Assembly: GCA_002320285.1 (NCBI GenBank)
Contig: DCKE01000005.1
Span: 233,175 to 253,071, forward strand
DNA: 19,897 bases
Source: Flavobacteriaceae bacterium UBA1682
GTDB taxonomy: Bacteria > Bacteroidota > Bacteroidia > Flavobacteriales > Flavobacteriaceae
Reading direction: 5' to 3'
The translations under genes were made by a program, and so were the position numbers. Below, piece by piece: positions 7,709 through 14,952 of the stretch (positions within the stretch are counted from its first letter, which is position 1; every line of letters starts with the position of its first letter). The notes below the pieces were generated by a model that did no database searches, was not told where the DNA came from, and worked only from the letters and a program-made list of their open reading frames with translations.

Positions 7709-8842
7709 TTATTTCAAATTTAACCAAAATAAATCAGCAGCAATTCCATCGCTTAAAAATTTTCCTTTATTTGATATGGTTAGAATTCCCACATCGTTAC
7801 TCATTAAACCATCTGCGATAAATCGCTCAGATTGAGCTACAATATAAGATTTAAAGCGAGCTCCAAAATCGTTTTCTACACGCGCAAGATCCACGCCCCA
7901 GATTGTTCGAAGCCCTGTCATAACATATTCATTATACCGATCTGCTTCTGACAATACTTCCCTTTCGATAGGCAATTTCTTATCGAGAATACTTTTGATA
8001 TACAAAGCGTTGTTCGCGATATTCCAACTGCGGGAATGACCGTCAAAACTGTGTGCCGAAGGACCTACACCCAGATATTTTTTACCCAACCAATAGGCAG
8101 AATTGTTTTTTGAAAAAAAACCTTCTTTCCCAAAGTTTGATAACTCATAATGAATAAAACCCGCCGCTTTTAAACGATCCATCAGCAACAAAAAATGTTG
8201 GTGCGCCACACCGTCATCAGGCTTTGGTATACTACCTGTTTGTATCATCTTATACAAGGCGGTTTTAGGCTCGACTGTCAACGCATAACTGGAAATATGG
8301 GGAATCCCTAAATTCAATACGGTTTCTATATTCTGCAACCAACGCGCTTCCGTCATACCCGGAATTCCGTAAATCAAATCGATAGAGATGTTTTTAAAAT
8401 ATTTAGTCGCCTCGACCAAACAACCCAAGGCTTCATCGGCATTATGAGCGCGATTCATCATTTTTAGATCATCTTCATAAAACGATTGAATACCTATACT
8501 CAAACGATTGATTCGCGTTTGCGATAGATTCTTGAGGGTCGCTGCACTTAAATCGTCGGGATTGGCTTCCAAGGTAATTTCAGGATGCGAGATTACTTCA
8601 AAATGATCTGTTATAAATGCTAGTATTCGATTGAGTTCTGATACCTCTAAAAGACTTGGAGTACCACCACCGAAATAAATGGTTTCGATTGGTTCTTCAC
8701 CCACTTCGGAACGTCTTAATAACAATTCATCTAAAATTGCCGCAATCATTTCATCCTTTTTTTTAAGCGAGGTAGAGAAATGAAAATCGCAATAATAACA
8801 AGCTTGTTTGCAAAACGGAATATGTATATAAATTCCTGCCAT
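7709..8842 (-). CDS. hemW: Radical SAM haem chaperone HemW
   Basis: The 377-aa protein carries the radical SAM cluster motif CKQACYYC (Cys11, Cys15, Cys18) directly after MAGIYIHIPF, followed by YFGGGTPS and the EANPDDL segment. These are hallmarks of HemW, formerly annotated as oxygen-independent coproporphyrinogen III oxidase HemN. HemW binds haem and delivers it to target proteins such as respiratory enzymes. The short N-terminus before the first Cys fits HemW rather than true HemN, which has a longer N-terminal extension. Start is the ATG at 8840-8842; the stop codon of ruvC directly abuts it (8843-8845), so the two are almost certainly co-transcribed. Confidence 0.93.
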   Translation of the reverse strand: MAGIYIHIPFCKQACYYCDFHFSTSLKKKDEMIAAILDELLLRRSEVGEEPIETIYFGGGTPSLLEVSELNRILAFITDHFEVISHPEITLEANPDDLSAATLKNLSQTRINRLSIGIQSFYEDDLKMMNRAHNADEALGCLVEATKYFKNISIDLIYGIPGMTEARWLQNIETVLNLGIPHISSYALTVEPKTALYKMIQTGSIPKPDDGVAHQHFLLLMDRLKAAGFIHYELSNFGKEGFFSKNNSAYWLGKKYLGVGPSAHSFDGHSRSWNIANNALYIKSILDKKLPIEREVLSEADRYNEYVMTGLRTIWGVDLARVENDFGARFKSYIVAQSERFIADGLMSNDVGILTISNKGKFLSDGIAADLFWLNLK

Positions 8843-9397
8843 CTATTTTTTTACTCGATCTTGATTTTGTTTGACAAAGGCATCCCAACCGGTATAATTT
8901 TTACCCACGGTCACTTTACCGGAATTAAAGAAATGGCAAACCGCTGCTGCCAGACCGTCTGTACTATCTAGATTTTTCGGCAACTCCTTTAAATTTAAGA
9001 GCTGTTGCAACATTTTAGCCACTTGTTCCTTACTGGCATTTCCGTTTCCGGTAATTGCCATTTTAATCTTTTTGGGTTCGTATTCCGTGATCGGAATGTC
9101 TCTAGACAGTCCTGCTGCCATAGCCACTCCTTGAGCACGGCCTAATTTAAGCATCGACTGTACATTTTTACCAAAAAAAGGTGCTTCAATCGCAATTTCA
9201 TCCGGGTGATGGGTTTCGATTAACTCTATGGTCCGATCAAATATATGACGCAACTTGGTATAATGGTCGTCGTATTTAGACAACTGAAGCTCATTCAATT
9301 GTATAAACTCCATTTTCTTCTGGACGATCTTTATCAATCCAAACCCCATAATAGTAGTTCCTGGATCAATTCCCAAGATGATGCGTTCTGTTGTCAA
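8843..9397 (-). CDS. ruvC: Crossover junction endodeoxyribonuclease RuvC
   Basis: RuvC resolves Holliday junctions with RuvAB during recombination and repair. The 184-aa protein has the full acidic catalytic set: Asp11 in LGIDPGT, Glu71 in IAIEAPFF, and Asp144 and Asp147 in LDSTDGLAAAVCH. Length is normal, with a short lysine-rich tail. The start is a TTG (complement of 9395-9397); reading upstream in frame I find a TAG stop before any ATG, so the non-ATG start is forced unless an internal start is used, which would remove the first strand of the RNase H fold. It is the first gene of the minus-strand run ruvC-hemW-cyclase-yjbR. Confidence 0.93.
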   Translation of the reverse strand: MTTERIILGIDPGTTIMGFGLIKIVQKKMEFIQLNELQLSKYDDHYTKLRHIFDRTIELIETHHPDEIAIEAPFFGKNVQSMLKLGRAQGVAMAAGLSRDIPITEYEPKKIKMAITGNGNASKEQVAKMLQQLLNLKELPKNLDSTDGLAAAVCHFFNSGKVTVGKNYTGWDAFVKQNQDRVKK

Positions 9398-9443
9398 TTC
9401 AATTAGTTTTAATGAAGAATTCTAATTCACAAAAAAATTATGT

Positions 9444-9451
9444 TTACTTTG
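9444..9451 (+). promoter_or_regulatory. Possible -7 element for the flippase-like gene
   Basis: TTACTTTG followed by CGG differs from TAnnTTTG at one position. It is only 5 bases before the ATG at 9457. Use of this promoter would give a leaderless or nearly leaderless mRNA starting at 9457 and would rule out the upstream starts at 9391 and 9412. Confidence 0.35.
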
Positions 9452-9456
9452 CGGTG

Positions 9457-10395
9457 ATGAAATTCGTATCTGACAAAACTAAGCAATTCCTAGTACTTCT
9501 GATCAAAATATTAGTGGTTGGTTTTGCCTTATATTTCATATATCATCAACTTTCCAACGATAAAGCCGTCGATTTCAAGGTTTTGATCCCGATGATCAAC
9601 GACCCAAAAAACATTTGGTACCTGCTCAGTGTACTGCTATTAACGTTCGCCAATCGCTTTATCGAAATTCTAAAATGGCAAAATTTAGCGGCTGTTGTGC
9701 AAAAAATCAGTCTTGGCGAATCGACTAAACAGGTTTTAAGCGCGCTAACCCTCGGCTTATTCACTCCAAATGGAATTGGTGAATATGCTGGTAAGGTACT
9801 TTACTTCCCCAGAAAAGATGCCGGACAAATATTGTTTTTAAACGTGATTTGCAACGGGACTCAGGTCATTTACGGAATCACATTTGGAGCCATTGGAGCC
9901 CTTTCCCTGCATTTTATCTATGAGATCACCTCCAATCAAGTCATTGGAATGATCATCGGTGTACTTGCACTGGCGTTACTTTTAATCTACGCACTTCGCA
10001 ATGTGACCATCAAAGGCTATTCCCTACGTTGGTTAATGGCAGAGATTCGTAAAATCCCCATCGAGATACATCGGAAAAATCTGTTTTTATCCTTTCTCAG
10101 ATATTTGGCTTTGATGCATCAGTACATCATTCTTTACCGCTTATTTGGTGTTGACCTGCCTTATTACGAATTGCTATGCAGTATCTCTTTTATTTATTTG
10201 CTAGCCTCCTCTCTACCAAACTTCCAATTTTTGGAATTTGCTATCAAGGGCAGTATTGCACTGTATATATTCAGTTTACTGGGAGTCAATGCTTGGATTG
10301 TCGCTTTAGTTGCGGCTCTAATCTGGTTTTTGAATATTGTAATTCCGGTCTTAATCGGCAGCTACTTTGTATTGCGCTTCCGTCTAAAAAGATAA
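9457..10395 (+). CDS. Lysylphosphatidylglycerol synthase TM-domain (UPF0104/MprF-N-like) membrane protein
   Basis: The 312-aa product is a polytopic membrane protein with about 8 hydrophobic segments. It has features of the UPF0104/LPG_synthase_TM family: an N-terminal helix after KQF, FANRFIEILKWQNL, GLFTPNGIGEYAGKVLYF (the conserved P-x-G-x-G-E region) and a C-terminal SSLPNFQFLEFAIKGS. This family corresponds to the flippase half of MprF and is associated with lipid or glycolipid translocation; the catalytic aminoacyl-transferase half is absent. The frame continues upstream to 9391, but that stretch looks like promoter DNA and overlaps ruvC, so the ATG at 9457 is chosen. Its stop codon directly abuts the stop of the next, convergent gene. 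Confidence 0.85.
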   Translation: MKFVSDKTKQFLVLLIKILVVGFALYFIYHQLSNDKAVDFKVLIPMINDPKNIWYLLSVLLLTFANRFIEILKWQNLAAVVQKISLGESTKQVLSALTLGLFTPNGIGEYAGKVLYFPRKDAGQILFLNVICNGTQVIYGITFGAIGALSLHFIYEITSNQVIGMIIGVLALALLLIYALRNVTIKGYSLRWLMAEIRKIPIEIHRKNLFLSFLRYLALMHQYIILYRLFGVDLPYYELLCSISFIYLLASSLPNFQFLEFAIKGSIALYIFSLLGVNAWIVALVAALIWFLNIVIPVLIGSYFVLRFRLKR

Positions 10396-10875
10396 TTATT
10401 CCTCTTTGATAATCAGCGGTAAAACAAACTGTGTTTTCACAGGGATGCCTCGTTTTATAGCTGGACTAATTTCCGGAAAATCAACCAATCTAACTTGTAA
10501 AAGGCTATCGATTTCGCGTGATCTAAACTTGAGACTATCACTGACGTATACCGGTTCAAATACAACATGCGCATCTGGAAACACCGTAATTCGAATTTCT
10601 ATGGTATCGATTTTCGGATGTTTGGAGGTTAAGGAATCCAACATTAATTTCTCCTGCAAGTGTATCGTCATATAATCAAAGAAACACTGTTTGCGCTGTG
10701 ACTCATTCAATAAAGAGTCACAAAGCTCCACACTGGGATAAGCATCGACTTGAGTCCAGTCTATCTTTTCGAGTTCTTCTTTTAACAATGCCTTGCCGTC
10801 TGGGACTTTTTTATCCGACCATCCACATGCACTCATTAATAAGAAAAGAAGGTATAAGGGATAAAATTTCTTCAT
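10396..10875 (-). CDS. Small lipoprotein with TonB C-terminal-like tail
   Basis: The frame extends to 11064, but the plausible start is the ATG at 10873-10875. It gives a lipoprotein signal peptide, MKKFYPLYLLFLLMSAC with Cys17, preceded by an AT-rich promoter region with a -7 match. The 159-aa precursor has a charged helical middle and a C-terminal segment (TIEIRITVFPDAHVVFEPVYV, then FPEISPAIKRGIPVKTQFVLPLII) that follows the strand-helix-strand pattern of TonB C-terminal domains, including the 'P-A...G-x-P-V' turn. It lacks the proline-rich spanning region and the membrane anchor of a true TonB, so it is probably not an energy transducer. It is convergent with the flippase-like gene with zero bases between stops. 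Confidence 0.7.
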   Translation of the reverse strand: MKKFYPLYLLFLLMSACGWSDKKVPDGKALLKEELEKIDWTQVDAYPSVELCDSLLNESQRKQCFFDYMTIHLQEKLMLDSLTSKHPKIDTIEIRITVFPDAHVVFEPVYVSDSLKFRSREIDSLLQVRLVDFPEISPAIKRGIPVKTQFVLPLIIKEE

Positions 10876-10902
10876 AAATAATAAAGTCGTACTTTTATTC
10901 TT

Positions 10903-10910
10903 CAAAAATA
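10903..10910 (-). promoter_or_regulatory. -7 element of the small lipoprotein gene
   Basis: The minus strand reads TATTTTTG, an exact TAnnTTTG match, 27 bases upstream of the ATG at 10875. This supports the short start over the long open frame. Confidence 0.45.
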
Positions 10911-10924
10911 CAAAAAAATAAGAG

Positions 10925-11425
10925 ATGGAATATATACTATTGAGCCTCAGCCTGATTTTAATCATAGCGGGTTTGTTGGGAAGTATACTTCCACTATTAC
11001 CTGGTGCTCCACTAAGCTGGTTTGGTTTGTTAATCTTATACTTAATCCCCTCAATTGAAATCAATTACTGGGTACTCGGCATTTCCCTAGTAGTCACTTT
11101 GGTTTTATTGATACTCGATTATGTCATTCCCGCACAGGGCACCAAACGCTTTGGCGGTAGCAAATATGGTATTTGGGGAACCAATATCGGGCTAATCGTT
11201 GGTCTAATCGCTCCTATCCCCTTAGGCTTTATCATTGGCCCTTTTATAGGTGCTTTACTCGGCGAGTTACTCTTCGATTCCAAAAACATCCGCAGAGCTT
11301 TCAAAGCTGCAACGGGTTCTTTTATCGGATTTTTAACCTCTACGTTTATCCAATTTGTTGTAGGTGTGATATTTTTGGGTATATATATCCATGTCGTTAT
11401 CAAGCATTGGAATGTCTTGTTTTAG
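10925..11425 (+). CDS. DUF456 family membrane protein
   Basis: The 166-aa protein is almost entirely hydrophobic, with 3-4 membrane segments. It shows the DUF456 pattern: an N-terminal helix followed by GLLGSILPLLPGAPLSW, a charged loop with QGTKRFGGSKYGIWGTNIG, glycine-rich GFIIGPFIGALLGELL, and a terminal helix after SKNIRRAFKAATGSFIGFL. Length is typical of the family, which has no established function. It starts at the ATG at 10925, divergent from the small lipoprotein gene, and converges on the EamA transporter with a 24-bp gap. Confidence 0.88.
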   Translation: MEYILLSLSLILIIAGLLGSILPLLPGAPLSWFGLLILYLIPSIEINYWVLGISLVVTLVLLILDYVIPAQGTKRFGGSKYGIWGTNIGLIVGLIAPIPLGFIIGPFIGALLGELLFDSKNIRRAFKAATGSFIGFLTSTFIQFVVGVIFLGIYIHVVIKHWNVLF

Positions 11426-11449
11426 AACATGCACTATTTACAAGTCATT

Positions 11450-12343
11450 TTAACGCTTCAATTTGCGCTTTTTAAAGCGTTCAAAAGAACTGCCTGTCGT
11501 ATCAAAAAACGTAATCGCTATTCCTACTAAAACGATTAAACCTCCAAAAATCATCTGTAAATTAATTTCTTCATTCAAAAATACCCAAGCCAATAAGGAC
11601 GCCAACAAGGCTTGACTCAACAAACTCAGTGAAACTCGAGTAGCGCGCATGTGCTTGGTAGCAAAACTAATTAGTAGCCAGGCTAATAATTGACAAACAA
11701 GGCCTTGAATCACCAGAATTCCCCAACCTAAATTAGAGAAACCAGTCAATGGCTCCCCGCTTACCAAACACCAAACACCCAAATATACGGACGACGACAA
11801 CAAACTAAAAGTCATAAAAGTCACGACCGGAACTTCTTCCAGTATGCGCTTACTCAACAGCATATAACTCGCATAGAAAACACCAGACAATACTCCAAAC
11901 ACAAAGGCCTGATCAAAACGAAACTCAACAAACACTTCCACTCCCACCAAAACGACCATGCCTATAAGCGCCAATAAAGTGCCCCACCAAAAATTGGGCG
12001 TCGGTTTAATCTTTAAAATAAAATAACTACCTATTCCCACCCATACTGGTGACAAATTGGTCAATAGCGTAGCTTGGGTAGCAGACGACCCGACGATGGC
12101 TATATTCCAAACAGCAACATCTGAACCAAATATCACACCTGCCAAGATCATCATGCCCATCAACTTTGCACTATATCGCTTAAAATGACCACTAAAAATG
12201 GCATAAGGTACCAGCACAACACTGGCTATGACCATACGGTAAAAAGCAGAACTCACACTCGGCACAAGATTTAACCGAACCAATACCGGAAAAATCGAAA
12301 TACACAGTATTCCTATAAGCAAGGCTAAGCGCGGTTGATTCAT
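11450..12343 (-). CDS. EamA/DMT-family transporter
   Basis: The 297-aa protein has ten hydrophobic segments arranged as two similar halves of five, the EamA (drug/metabolite transporter) layout. The first half includes FYRMVIASVVLVPYAI and NLSPVWVGIGSYFILK; the second includes FYASYMLLSKRI and SLLSQALLASLLAWVFLNEEI, the conserved end-of-repeat 'P/Q-x-x-A-x-x-L-A-x-x-F-L-x-E' region. It ends with a basic tail (FKKRKLKR), placing the C-terminus in the cytoplasm. The substrate is not predictable within this family. Start is the ATG at 12341-12343, just downstream of a palindromic promoter element. Confidence 0.9.
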   Translation of the reverse strand: MNQPRLALLIGILCISIFPVLVRLNLVPSVSSAFYRMVIASVVLVPYAIFSGHFKRYSAKLMGMMILAGVIFGSDVAVWNIAIVGSSATQATLLTNLSPVWVGIGSYFILKIKPTPNFWWGTLLALIGMVVLVGVEVFVEFRFDQAFVFGVLSGVFYASYMLLSKRILEEVPVVTFMTFSLLSSSVYLGVWCLVSGEPLTGFSNLGWGILVIQGLVCQLLAWLLISFATKHMRATRVSLSLLSQALLASLLAWVFLNEEINLQMIFGGLIVLVGIAITFFDTTGSSFERFKKRKLKR

Positions 12344-12347
12344 ATTT

Positions 12348-12366
12348 TATTTTTGCCGCAAAAATA
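12348..12366. promoter_or_regulatory. Perfect 9-bp palindrome forming opposed -7 elements
   Basis: tatttttgc, c, gcaaaaata is an inverted repeat with one central base. The minus strand reads TATTTTTG over 12359-12366, an exact -7 match for the EamA gene. The plus strand reads TATTTTTG over 12348-12355, an opposed exact match with no nearby plus-strand gene except the riboswitch leader about 170 bases on. The symmetry could equally be an operator overlapping the EamA promoter. Confidence 0.4.
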
Positions 12367-12513
12367 TGAAAATAAACCATTTAAGCACCAATAGCTAAAA
12401 AATTATTTCAATATTAACTACTTTAAGCATGAATTATACTCTAAATTTAGAAAAATAAGGATCCTTATAAATTCTCAACTTTTAGCGACTTAATTTGTTA
12501 TATAATATTTAAC

Positions 12514-12521
12514 TATCTTTG
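12514..12521 (+). promoter_or_regulatory. Promoter of the cobalamin-uptake operon
   Basis: TATCTTTG followed by CA is an exact -7 match. A TTG at 12495-12497 lies 16 bases upstream, near the -33 spacing used in Bacteroidota. Transcription would start at about 12526-12529, right at the first paired base of the riboswitch aptamer. The region between 12367 and 12495 is AT-rich and otherwise shows nothing. Confidence 0.6.
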
Positions 12522-12528
12522 CAAAAAT

Positions 12529-12695
12529 ATTGGTTTATAGAACTGGATATCAGTTCGTAATTAAAAAGGGAATCAGGTGAAAATCCTGAACAGACCCGCT
12601 GCTGTAAGTTCCATATTGTTTTTTAGACATTTAGGTCCACTGTTTTACCGATGGGAAGGACGTTTAAAAAGGAACAAGTCAGAATACCTGCCAAT
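12529..12695 (+). ncRNA. Cobalamin riboswitch aptamer
   Basis: The conserved core is present in order: aaaaagggaatc, aggtgaaaatcctgaacaga, cccgctgctgtaagttcc, ggtccactg, gatgggaagga, and the B12 box gtcagaatacctgcc. P1 can form from attggt (12529-12534) with gccaat (12690-12695). A clean P2 hairpin is gaactg-gatat-cagttc (12540-12556). In known members, cobalamin binding lowers expression of the downstream gene, so the following receptor operon should be repressed when B12 is plentiful. No classical U-tailed terminator lies between aptamer and start codon, so control at translation initiation is more likely. Confidence 0.93.
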
Positions 12696-12824
12696 TGCAC
12701 AACTCGTTTCAAGCTTTCGGGAATAAGGCTTAGTTACCATGAATTTCTTTTTTCAAGAAAAGCAATTGCTATGTATAACTCTTTACTCTCCAAGCAATTT
12801 ACTGATGAATAACAAAAAAAAGAA
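12696..12824 (+). promoter_or_regulatory. Expression platform/leader of the cobalamin operon
   Basis: The 129-nt leader between aptamer and receptor ATG holds a hairpin (aagcttt at 12711-12717 with aaggctt at 12725-12731). It also holds gcaattg at 12762-12768, which can pair with caattgc at 12692-12698 and so competes with the 3' strand of P1. Such mutually exclusive pairing would link ligand binding to leader folding. A short T-run near 12748-12754 lies too far from the hairpin for an ordinary terminator. A short open frame (12739-12861) starts here and overlaps the receptor start in another frame. Confidence 0.45.
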
Positions 12825-14873
12825 ATGCATTTTAATAAAATCTTTTACCTCTCTGTCTTAGCCTTATTCTCTGTGTCTTCGCTAATTGCTCAAGACACTA
12901 AAGAGTTGTCAAAAGAATTGAGTCCCGTAGTCATCGAGATCACCCCATATAAAGATTTGATTCCCGTACAACAGTTGAGCGGCAAAGAATTAAAACGTTT
13001 AAATGCGCATACCGTAGCAGATGCTTTACGGTATTTTTCCGGTGTAAAAATAAAAGATTACGGCGGTATCGGAGGTTTAAAAACCATCGATGTTCGAAAT
13101 ATGGGAACCCATCACGTTGGTGTATTCTACAATGGAGTTGCGGTTGGAAATGCACAAAACGGTATCGTAGATTTAGGAAAATTCTCGTTGGACGACATTG
13201 AGATGTTACAACTTTACAACGGGCAACGCAGTACTATTTTTCAATCGGCTAAAGAGTTTGCATCGGCTACTGCGGTTTATATCAATTCCAAAACCCCTCA
13301 TTTTGAGGAAGGTAAAAAAACCAATTTAACCGCTCGCTACAAATTCGCGTCCATCCAATTAACCAATCCGTCTTTTCGTTTAGAACAACGAGTTAGCGAT
13401 CAGATATCGGCTAGTCTGAGTGCTGAATACCTGCATTCCAATGGTGAATACTCGTTTAGGTACAAACGTCTAAATTTAGATAAAACCGTTGCTTACGACA
13501 CTACAGCAACGCGTCGCAACGGAGATATCGATGCCTTTAGAATAGAGGCTGGCCTATACGGTAAAACGACTAATGGAAATTGGAAAGGACAACTGTATTA
13601 TTACGATTCGGAAAGGGGATTACCCGGAGCCATCGTCAAAAACAACTGGCAGACAGGAGAACGCAGCTGGGATAAAAACGTTATGGCTCAAGCCGAATTA
13701 ACCCAATTCGTAACCGATCGATATCAGTTTCAGATCAAAGGAAAGTTCGCCTACGACTATACGCGTTATATGGCACGCGACAGTATAGAGTTTTTCGAAA
13801 ACCAAGTCACCAAAAACCTACAGGTGGACAACAGTTATTACCAACAAGATTTTTATTTATCTGCGGTCAACCTTTACAAGATAACACCAGAATGGGAAGT
13901 ATCGCTTGCCACCGATTTACAATACAACAAACTCAACGCTACTCGTGAAGGAATCGGAACCTTATTTACCTATCCCGAGCGTTTGTCATTTATCACAGCT
14001 TTGGCCACGTCCTTAAATTTGGGTGCTTTCAAAGCTCAAGCTAGTGTTTTGGGCACATTCACCAAAGAAAAGGTCCGCAACAACTTACAGGCCCCAGATC
14101 GAAGTGTATTTTCGCCAGCCTTGTTTTTGAGTTACAAACCGTGGCAAAAAAGAGACTTTATCCTCCATACCTTCTATAAAAACATCTTTCGAATGCCTAC
14201 TTTCAACGATTTGTATTATACTCAAATCGGCGATGCCAATCTAAAACCAGAATTTACCAATCAGGTTAACCTCGGGGCGCAATATCACATTCCACTTAAC
14301 GGGCCACATCTAAAATCGGTGAACCTTAAATTGGAAACCTATTATATGAATGTCAAAGATAAAATCATTGCTGCACCAACAGGAAGTATGTTTAGGTGGA
14401 TGATGACCAATTTGGGTCAGACTGAGGGCTATGGTTTGGAAACCGGTTTTGGAACCGCTATCAGTCTCGGCACACTTCAGCTTACAACCAACATCAATTA
14501 TGAGTTTACTCAATCCAAAAACTACACCACTATTAACGACATAAAACTGTCTGCCTATGGCGATCAAATTCCTTATGCTCCCTGGCACTCTGGCTCAGCG
14601 ATTGTTGGATTAGACTATAAAAACTGGGCATTGAACTACAGTTTTGTGTATGTAGGAAAAAGATATGACGGTGCTATGAATAATATTGCACGAAATGAGG
14701 TACAACCGTGGTACACTCACGATCTATCACTTCAAAAAGAACTGACCATCAACACCTATCGCTTTAGAATAAGTGCTGAAGCAAATAATCTATTAAACCA
14801 ACAGTATGAGGTAGTCACCAACTACCCGATGCCGGGAAGAAACTTTCGTTTTATATTAAGTTTGGAACTTTAA
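12825..14873 (+). CDS. btuB: TonB-dependent outer-membrane receptor, BtuB-like
   Basis: The 682-aa precursor has a Sec signal peptide (through SSLIAQ). A TonB-dependent plug domain follows, at residues about 45-150 (VQQLSGKELKRLNAHTVADA, ALRYFSGVKIKDYGG, TIDVRNMG, VFYNGVAVGNAQNG, IEMLQLYNGQ). A long beta-barrel ends in a strand with terminal aromatic/hydrophobic residues (RNFRFILSLEL). There is no N-terminal carboxypeptidase-like domain and no SusD partner, so it is not a SusC-type glycan system; its size is nearer BtuB. The B12 riboswitch directly upstream and the BtuG-like gene downstream make a cobalamin/corrinoid the likely ligand, imported at the expense of TonB-ExbBD energy. Identity as BtuB rests on context, since plug and barrel alone do not define the ligand. 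Confidence 0.9.
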   Translation: MHFNKIFYLSVLALFSVSSLIAQDTKELSKELSPVVIEITPYKDLIPVQQLSGKELKRLNAHTVADALRYFSGVKIKDYGGIGGLKTIDVRNMGTHHVGVFYNGVAVGNAQNGIVDLGKFSLDDIEMLQLYNGQRSTIFQSAKEFASATAVYINSKTPHFEEGKKTNLTARYKFASIQLTNPSFRLEQRVSDQISASLSAEYLHSNGEYSFRYKRLNLDKTVAYDTTATRRNGDIDAFRIEAGLYGKTTNGNWKGQLYYYDSERGLPGAIVKNNWQTGERSWDKNVMAQAELTQFVTDRYQFQIKGKFAYDYTRYMARDSIEFFENQVTKNLQVDNSYYQQDFYLSAVNLYKITPEWEVSLATDLQYNKLNATREGIGTLFTYPERLSFITALATSLNLGAFKAQASVLGTFTKEKVRNNLQAPDRSVFSPALFLSYKPWQKRDFILHTFYKNIFRMPTFNDLYYTQIGDANLKPEFTNQVNLGAQYHIPLNGPHLKSVNLKLETYYMNVKDKIIAAPTGSMFRWMMTNLGQTEGYGLETGFGTAISLGTLQLTTNINYEFTQSKNYTTINDIKLSAYGDQIPYAPWHSGSAIVGLDYKNWALNYSFVYVGKRYDGAMNNIARNEVQPWYTHDLSLQKELTINTYRFRISAEANNLLNQQYEVVTNYPMPGRNFRFILSLEL

Positions 14874-14952
14874 AACAGCGGACACTGAAATGGACAGAGA
14901 AAACATCGAAAAGGATACGGCCATTAAATGACTGATTATAAAATAAAAACAC

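Noticed and set aside
7704..7727. Longer cyclase start at 7727 overlapping hemW
   Set aside because: The TTG at 7703 fits the family N-terminus and removes the overlap. The longer start cannot be fully excluded.
10876..11064. 63-codon N-terminal extension of the small lipoprotein
   Set aside because: It overlaps the start of the divergent DUF456 gene and the promoter, and would bury the obvious lipoprotein signal peptide.
11119..11475. Overlapping frames on both strands in and after the DUF456 gene
   Set aside because: They are shadows of DUF456; the products lack family features and the DUF456 frame has clear membrane segments.
12711..12754. Intrinsic terminator in the B12 leader
   Set aside because: The 7-bp hairpin ends at 12731 and the T-run begins about 15 bases later, too far for a standard terminator.
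12825..14873. SusC-type glycan receptor
   Set aside because: It lacks the N-terminal carboxypeptidase-like domain, is too short and has no SusD neighbour, while a cobalamin riboswitch precedes it.
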